Assembly: GCA_023230485.1 (NCBI GenBank) | Contig: JALNXG010000108.1 | Coordinates: 1 to 7,458 of the forward strand | Reading direction: 5' to 3' | Origin: Melioribacteraceae bacterium | GTDB lineage: Bacteria; Bacteroidota; Ignavibacteria; Ignavibacteriales; Melioribacteraceae | DNA: 7,458 nucleotides | Part shown: in pieces, positions 4,933 through 7,458 of the stretch | Layout of the letters: every line of letters starts with the position of its first letter | Position numbering within the stretch: the first letter of the stretch is position 1 | Made by a program: the position numbers and the translations under genes | The notes under the pieces: model-generated | What the model saw: the letters and a program-made list of their open reading frames with translations, nothing else | Databases searched by the model: none | What the model was told of the DNA's origin: nothing

Positions 4933-5208
4933 TTAATCAGGTATATAGTCCATTACATGACCAACAGAACGAACACCTTCCACTAATTCCGCTGTTGAAT
5001 TGGTGATTATCACTGTATAATGAGGATGATATTTTTCTCCTTGCCCTAAATGTTTCATCATTATTCGTGCTATTTCTTCAAATTCTGCTTGTTTTTCTTC
5101 CCGTTCAATGACATTAATTGCCTGCTGTATCCCTTTCCCAAATTCAGAATTCGGCTCAATGATAAGCGATTGTAGTTTTTCGATAATTTTATCCGTTATT
5201 GCTTTCAT
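4933..5208 (-). CDS. Hypothetical phage protein with HPHYTVIITNSTAELVEG motif
   Basis: A 91-residue protein. Residues 1-45 are helical (ITDKIIEKLQSLII, then GIQQAINVIEREEKQAE). The C-terminal half carries IARIMMKHLGQGEKYHPHYT and then VIITNSTAELVEGVRSV, a beta-strand/helix unit that I remember as recurrent in small proteins of Bacteroidota phages, without a known function. The ATG at 5208-5206 follows a 87-bp AT-rich gap with an inverted repeat. After the stop (4933) comes the 127-bp gap holding element P1, so this gene probably ends the upstream transcription unit or stands alone. Confidence 0.78.
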   Translation of the reverse strand: MKAITDKIIEKLQSLIIEPNSEFGKGIQQAINVIEREEKQAEFEEIARIMMKHLGQGEKYHPHYTVIITNSTAELVEGVRSVGHVMDYIPD

Positions 5209-5259
5209 ATATAATTGTTATTTAAGTTTTTAAGTTAATAATTAAATAAGGGCAGCCAC

Positions 5260-5281
5260 TAACACGTTATATATAATGTTA
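5260..5281. repeat. Imperfect inverted repeat in an intergenic gap
   Basis: The sequence TAACA-CG-TTAT-AT-ATAA-TGTTA has 9-bp arms interrupted by a CG bulge around a 2-bp centre. It lies in the 87-bp gap between the 61-residue membrane protein gene and the 91-residue gene. There is no T-run beside it on either strand, so an intrinsic terminator is unlikely. It could be an operator. The flanking GGCAGCCACTAACACGTTAT is reminiscent of a dispersed intergenic repeat I recall from Bacteroidota genomes, which I cannot confirm here. Confidence 0.4.
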
Positions 5282-5295
5282 AGAAAATACCACTG

Positions 5296-5481
5296 TTATT
5301 TTTTATAAATATCACCATGATAAAAATCCCCCGGATCATCAAATTTAAACTCGTTTCGCCGGCGTTTTTCATTGCGCAATACCATTCTATATGCAAAAAA
5401 TAAACACAGCCAGACAACAGCGCAAATGATCGCAAATGTTATCATATTAGAATAATCGGCATTATATGCAATTGCTTCCAT
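5296..5481 (-). CDS. 61-residue single-span membrane protein
   Basis: The product has a short N-terminal segment (MEAIAYNADYSN), a transmembrane helix at about residues 13-33 (MITFAIICAVVWLCLFFAYR), then a strongly basic stretch (RNEKRRRNEFK) and a polar tail ending HGDIYKK. By the positive-inside rule the C-terminal tail should face the cytoplasm. The ATG at 5481-5479 overlaps the stop of the upstream 57-residue gene (TAATG), so translation is probably coupled. Function unknown. Confidence 0.7.
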   Translation of the reverse strand: MEAIAYNADYSNMITFAIICAVVWLCLFFAYRMVLRNEKRRRNEFKFDDPGDFYHGDIYKK

Positions 5482-5654
5482 TATCTTAATCTTTTAAGTG
5501 AGTTTTCTGTAATTTCAAACGTCTTACTACTCATCTTTTGCAGATGAATTCTATACCCGTTGAACAGTCGTAATTTTTCAGGCATGAAAAGGACTTTTTC
5601 TCCTGGTTCGAGTTGGTCGACTATTGACTTAATTTCTTCGTTTTTATTTTTCAT
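5481..5654 (-). CDS. Hypothetical 57-residue protein
   Basis: The ATG at 5654-5652 is preceded by an A-rich leader (TTTAAAAACTAAAACT), the same type as before other starts here. The frame is open for 57 codons and its TAA (5483-5481) overlaps the next ATG by one base. The product starts MKNKNEEIKSIVDQLEPGEK, followed by VLFMPEKLRLFNGYRIHL and a helical, basic end. It is a compact soluble protein of unknown function. The TAATG overlap and the start context make it a convincing small gene. Confidence 0.68.
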   Translation of the reverse strand: MKNKNEEIKSIVDQLEPGEKVLFMPEKLRLFNGYRIHLQKMSSKTFEITENSLKRLR

Positions 5655-5678
5655 AGTTTTAGTTTTTAAACCTTCCGG

Positions 5679-5696
5679 CCTTCACAGGTGAGAAGG
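5679..5696 (-). other. Small stem-loop upstream of the 57-residue gene
   Basis: On the minus strand CCTTCTC-ACCT-GTGAAGG can form a 7-bp stem with one T-T mismatch and a 4-base loop. It lies in the 66-bp gap after the gene ending at 5721 and 25 bp before the start of the 57-residue gene. There is no T-run after it, so it is not a standard terminator. It could be a 5' leader structure or mRNA processing site, or chance. Confidence 0.3.
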
Positions 5697-5720
5697 GGAT
5701 TAATCAGCCTTATTGAATGA

Positions 5721-6011
5721 TTATTTTGATAATTCATTATATGGTATGTGTTTTTTTTGATTATCAAAAAAACCAACAATCTCTTTTTTTGATTGTAAAT
5801 TTTCAATTACTATAATTTCTATATTATGAAGGTTTTTTGAACCATATATTTTATGGCGAATAGTTGCTTTGCATCTATCTCCAACTTGCAATTTTTCGGC
5901 CCAATGGCCTATGTATTTTTGATTATAAAATTTGTCTAAATCCATAACTAAAATATTATATTTAAAATCGTTATTCCAATTGATACTAAATAAATGTGAC
6001 CAAAGTCGCAT
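5721..6011 (-). CDS. Hypothetical 96-residue protein (start uncertain)
   Basis: The frame is open from a TTG at 6041, with ATG codons at 6011 and 5945. I chose 6011 because it overlaps the upstream gene by only 26 bp; the TTG would overlap by 56 bp, and 5945 would leave a 40-bp gap and give 74 residues. The product includes MDLDKFYNQKYIGHWAEKLQ, then VGDRCKATIRHKIYGSKN and a strand-rich IEIIVIENLQ, which could suit a small beta barrel. The end is basic and polar (NQKKHIPYNELSK). No family is recognised. If 5945 is the true start, the AT-rich 40 bp before it would be its leader. Confidence 0.6.
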   Translation of the reverse strand: MRLWSHLFSINWNNDFKYNILVMDLDKFYNQKYIGHWAEKLQVGDRCKATIRHKIYGSKNLHNIEIIVIENLQSKKEIVGFFDNQKKHIPYNELSK

Positions 6012-6231
6012 CAACCAATTTGCATAATCGTAGATTTTCAAAGTATTTTTCAGATAAAAACAATTCTCCTGTTATATCCTTCATTGTTCTACCTCGTTTT
6101 TCTAACTCTTCAATTGTAGCATCTTTACCGTACAAAGTTGGTCTGCTTGTTGAGTAAATACCTTTTTCAAGTAGGCTTGAATCAACATATTCTCCTGTGT
6201 GTATAAGCACTTTAAATTTTGTTTCTATCAT
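5986..6231 (-). CDS. Hypothetical 81-residue protein
   Basis: The product begins MIETKFKVLIHTGEYVDSSL, continues with GIYSTSRPTLYGKDATIEEL and ends LCKLVDATLVTFI. It looks like a small alpha/beta soluble protein with a predicted strand at each end. The ATG at 6231-6229 is 2 bp after the stop of the upstream membrane protein gene, consistent with operon coupling. The 3' end overlaps the next gene by 26 bp if that gene starts at 6011. The family is not recognised. Confidence 0.65.
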   Translation of the reverse strand: MIETKFKVLIHTGEYVDSSLLEKGIYSTSRPTLYGKDATIEELEKRGRTMKDITGELFLSEKYFENLRLCKLVDATLVTFI

Positions 6232-6233
6232 GG

Positions 6234-6620
6234 TTATTTAAAAATTATACTTAATATCAAAGTTCCAATGCTTACTATTGCAGCCCCCCAACCTATTTTT
6301 GCATCCCGTTTCAGGCGTTTATTTTCGGAAAGTAAAGGGGTGAGCTCGTGGATTGTTTGGCGTTGCGAATATAAAACAAGGCTATCGTATGCGAGTTCTT
6401 GATCTTTCCCGACCAGTTTAGCTGTATAAATTGAATCATTAAATTCAATGATTCGCATCAGGTTTAAAGTAGTTTCTTTGCAATAGTCCTTATATGCAAG
6501 GATGTTTTTCAAAGTAACCGAATCGATACTACAGCATGTCGAATCCTGTGCCGAAGTGCTTTGTAACTGAATCGCACAAAGAGTGTTTGTTAAGATTATG
6601 ATAATAAATAAGTTTTTCAT
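6234..6620 (-). CDS. Exported protein with C-terminal membrane anchor, spanin-like position
   Basis: A 128-residue protein. Residues 1-24 are a signal-peptide-like segment (MKNLFIIIILTNTLC, with a possible cleavage after STSA at 24). The middle is polar and helical, with several cysteines (C29, C30, C47). Residues 109-127 form a transmembrane helix (IGWGAAIVSIGTLILSIIF) ending in a lysine. The 5' 92 bp overlap the 3' end of the preceding gene in another frame. Both the ATG context and the clean signal peptide support the start. A lipobox is not clear. A two-component lysis (Rz/Rz1-like) pair with the preceding gene is possible, but the C-terminal anchor is atypical for an outer-membrane spanin, so I leave the function open. 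Confidence 0.68.
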   Translation of the reverse strand: MKNLFIIIILTNTLCAIQLQSTSAQDSTCCSIDSVTLKNILAYKDYCKETTLNLMRIIEFNDSIYTAKLVGKDQELAYDSLVLYSQRQTIHELTPLLSENKRLKRDAKIGWGAAIVSIGTLILSIIFK

Positions 6621-6840
6621 GAATTATTTGTTTAGGTTTGATGTTTTTTAGTGAGTCGCGTTCATGGGTTAGCCTTTCGATTAAGGCTAAGTTTGCGCTA
6701 TCTGGCTTAGGCTTGTAAATTGGAGAATCTATGTAAGTAGGTTTCTGGCAAGTATGTACAGTATACCCCCATAGCCATGTGCAAAAATGGGTGAATATAA
6801 GTACGATAACTGCGATCCAGATAATGGTTGATTGCTTCAT
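6529..6840 (-). CDS. N-terminally anchored membrane protein, spanin-like
   Basis: A 103-residue protein with one N-terminal membrane helix (about residues 6-25, IIWIAVIVLIFTHFCTWLWG), then a predicted extracytoplasmic part with a proline-rich linker (YIDSPIYKPKPDSA) and a short helical, coiled-coil-like stretch (LALIERLTHERDSLK). This is the layout of Rz-type inner-membrane spanins, though shorter than most. The ATG (6840-6838) overlaps the TAA of the pentapeptide-repeat gene by one base. The 3' end overlaps the next exported-protein gene by 92 bp in the +1 frame. No holin or endolysin is visible nearby, so lysis is only a hypothesis. Confidence 0.68.
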   Translation of the reverse strand: MKQSTIIWIAVIVLIFTHFCTWLWGYTVHTCQKPTYIDSPIYKPKPDSANLALIERLTHERDSLKNIKPKQIIHEKLIYYHNLNKHSLCDSVTKHFGTGFDML

Positions 6841-7458
6841 TATTTATTTTTTAAAAAGTAATCAATACCTGAAATTTTAAAGAATATTTGCGGGTCAAAA
6901 TTAGGCAATTGTCGAGTTTGTTCAATTTCTTTTTGACTTGCATTTTCAAATGATTTTTGCCATGCTTCTTTGTAAGATATTTCTTTTAAATACCCGTCAC
7001 ATGTTTTAGCGCTTGGGTATTTTTCTTTTTCTTCATCTGTCATTTGCGACAACCAAACCCATTCTTTAAAATCAAAATAAAAATAATCAGGAAACTTAAT
7101 ACCCTCTCTCTTTATGTTTGTTTTTTTGTTGAAAATATATAAAGGCGATTCGATAGTATTTAAGAATCCGGTATTCCGGTCTCCGGTATTCCAGTCTCCG
7201 GTATTCCGGTCTCCGGTATTCCGGTCTCCGGTATTCCTGTATCCGGTATTACTGTATCCGGTATTCCGGTCTCCGGTATTCCGGTCTCCGGTATTCCAGT
7301 CTCCGGTATTCCGGTCTCCGGTATTCCGGTCTCCGGTATTCCTGTCTCCGGTATTCCGGTCTCCGGTATTCCGGTCTCCGGTATTCCTGTATCCGGTATT
7401 CCGGTCTCCGGTATTCCGGTCTCCGGTATTCCGGTCTCCGGTATTCCGGTCTCCGGTA
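6840..7458 (-). CDS. NTG-type pentapeptide-repeat phage protein, 5' end beyond window
   Basis: The reading frame is open from the right edge to the TAA at 6842-6840, giving 205 visible residues with no start in the window. Residues 1-97 are 19 pentapeptides of form NTG-D/Y-R/W/S (mostly GDRNT). Residues 98-205 are a unique domain beginning FLNTIESPLYIFNKKTN, with FPDYFYFDFKFWVWL and YLKEISYKEAWQKSFENAS, ending in SGIDYFLKNK. The same layout, NTG repeats then an IFNK..T / SYKEAWK-type C-terminal domain, is one I recall from phage proteins of Bacteroidota and Firmicutes. The repeat matches the NxGxx pattern of mycobacterial-type pentapeptides. Function is unknown. A TTG at 7052 is internal to this frame and should not be taken as the start. 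Confidence 0.85.
   Translation of the reverse strand, partial: TGDRNTGDRNTGDRNTGDRNTGYRNTGDRNTGDRNTGDRNTGDRNTGDRNTGDWNTGDRNTGDRNTGYSNTGYRNTGDRNTGDRNTGDWNTGDRNTGFLNTIESPLYIFNKKTNIKREGIKFPDYFYFDFKEWVWLSQMTDEEKEKYPSAKTCDGYLKEISYKEAWQKSFENASQKEIEQTRQLPNFDPQIFFKISGIDYFLKNK
7167..7458. repeat. 15-bp tandem repeat encoding pentapeptides
   Basis: There are 19 complete 15-bp units plus 7 bp of a twentieth, running off the right edge. The plus-strand unit is TCCGGTATTCCGGTC. Of its five codons on the minus strand, Gly (GGA), Thr (ACC) and Asn (AAT) are invariant in every unit. The other two vary: Arg CGG/AGG, Trp TGG or Ser AGT in one, Asp GAC or Tyr TAC in the other. Units 1-5 and 8-12 share the same sequence of variants apart from one base, hinting at a 7-unit (105-bp) higher-order duplication. 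Confidence 0.95.

Noticed and set aside
4871..4941. A short zinc-ribbon-like reading frame (YRCNKCDKIYQLRP) on the minus strand after the 91-residue gene
   Set aside because: It has a CxxC pair but no start codon between the in-frame TGA and the motif, and only about 20 codons. It may be the remnant of a small gene or chance.
5260..5281. An integron attC-type site
   Set aside because: The arms do not match the GTTRRRY/RYYYAAC core sites exactly and no integrase or cassette structure is present.
6840..7052. A separate 70-residue gene starting at a TTG at 7052
   Set aside because: The frame is open upstream through the 15-bp array to the window edge and the TTG is an internal Leu codon, so it is the end of a larger gene.
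1..7458. tRNA, rRNA, insertion sequence or reverse transcriptase/diversity-generating element
   Set aside because: I saw no cloverleaf, rRNA segment, transposase or YxDD-type reverse transcriptase frame on either strand.

Overview
The window looks like part of a phage or prophage of a Bacteroidota host. Every supported gene lies on the minus strand, packed end to end with 2-9 bp gaps, TAATG stop/start overlaps or short frame overlaps. The DNA is AT-rich. Starts are preceded by A-rich stretches (for example AAAACTAAAACTTATG) rather than Shine-Dalgarno sites, and two promoter-like sequences fit the Bacteroidota -33 TTG / -7 TAnnTTTG pattern. The SSB-like protein ends in DDLPF. Nothing fixes the genus, and no integrase, capsid, terminase or tail gene is present, so phage, prophage and other mobile element cannot be told apart.

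Reading in the direction of transcription (7458 to 1): (1) 7458-6840 is the 3' part of a gene for a protein with at least 19 NTG-type pentapeptides followed by a 108-residue C-terminal domain; its 5' end is outside the window. (2) 6840-5296 holds six small accessory genes, including two overlapping membrane/exported proteins that are arranged like spanins. (3) 5295-5209 is a short gap with an inverted repeat, followed by a 91-residue phage-type protein (5208-4933). (4) A promoter-like element (4867-4826) precedes the main recombination operon: a 74-residue protein, a YopX-family protein, a 41-residue acidic microprotein, a RecE-type PD-(D/E)XK exonuclease, a putative Rad52-type single-strand annealing protein, an SSB-like protein, two unknown proteins, a 35-residue membrane microprotein and a DUF1367 protein. 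(5) A second, nearly identical promoter-like element (1194-1154) precedes a second small operon: a 66-residue protein, a zinc-ribbon protein, a 44-residue membrane protein, a 45-residue protein and a 128-residue coiled-coil protein. (6) The left end carries two exact 36-bp repeats separated by 30 bp, one inside the 3' end of the last gene.

Functionally the centre is a self-contained homologous recombination module: the nuclease resects, the annealase pairs strands, and the SSB-like protein covers single strands and may recruit host partners through its acidic tip. The shared TGACAAAAGTCATTG element suggests that both operons are switched together. Five genes of 35-57 residues were found by reading the gaps and checking their junctions. 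The window starts exactly on one repeat and ends inside another, which is what the two ends of an assembly contig would look like.
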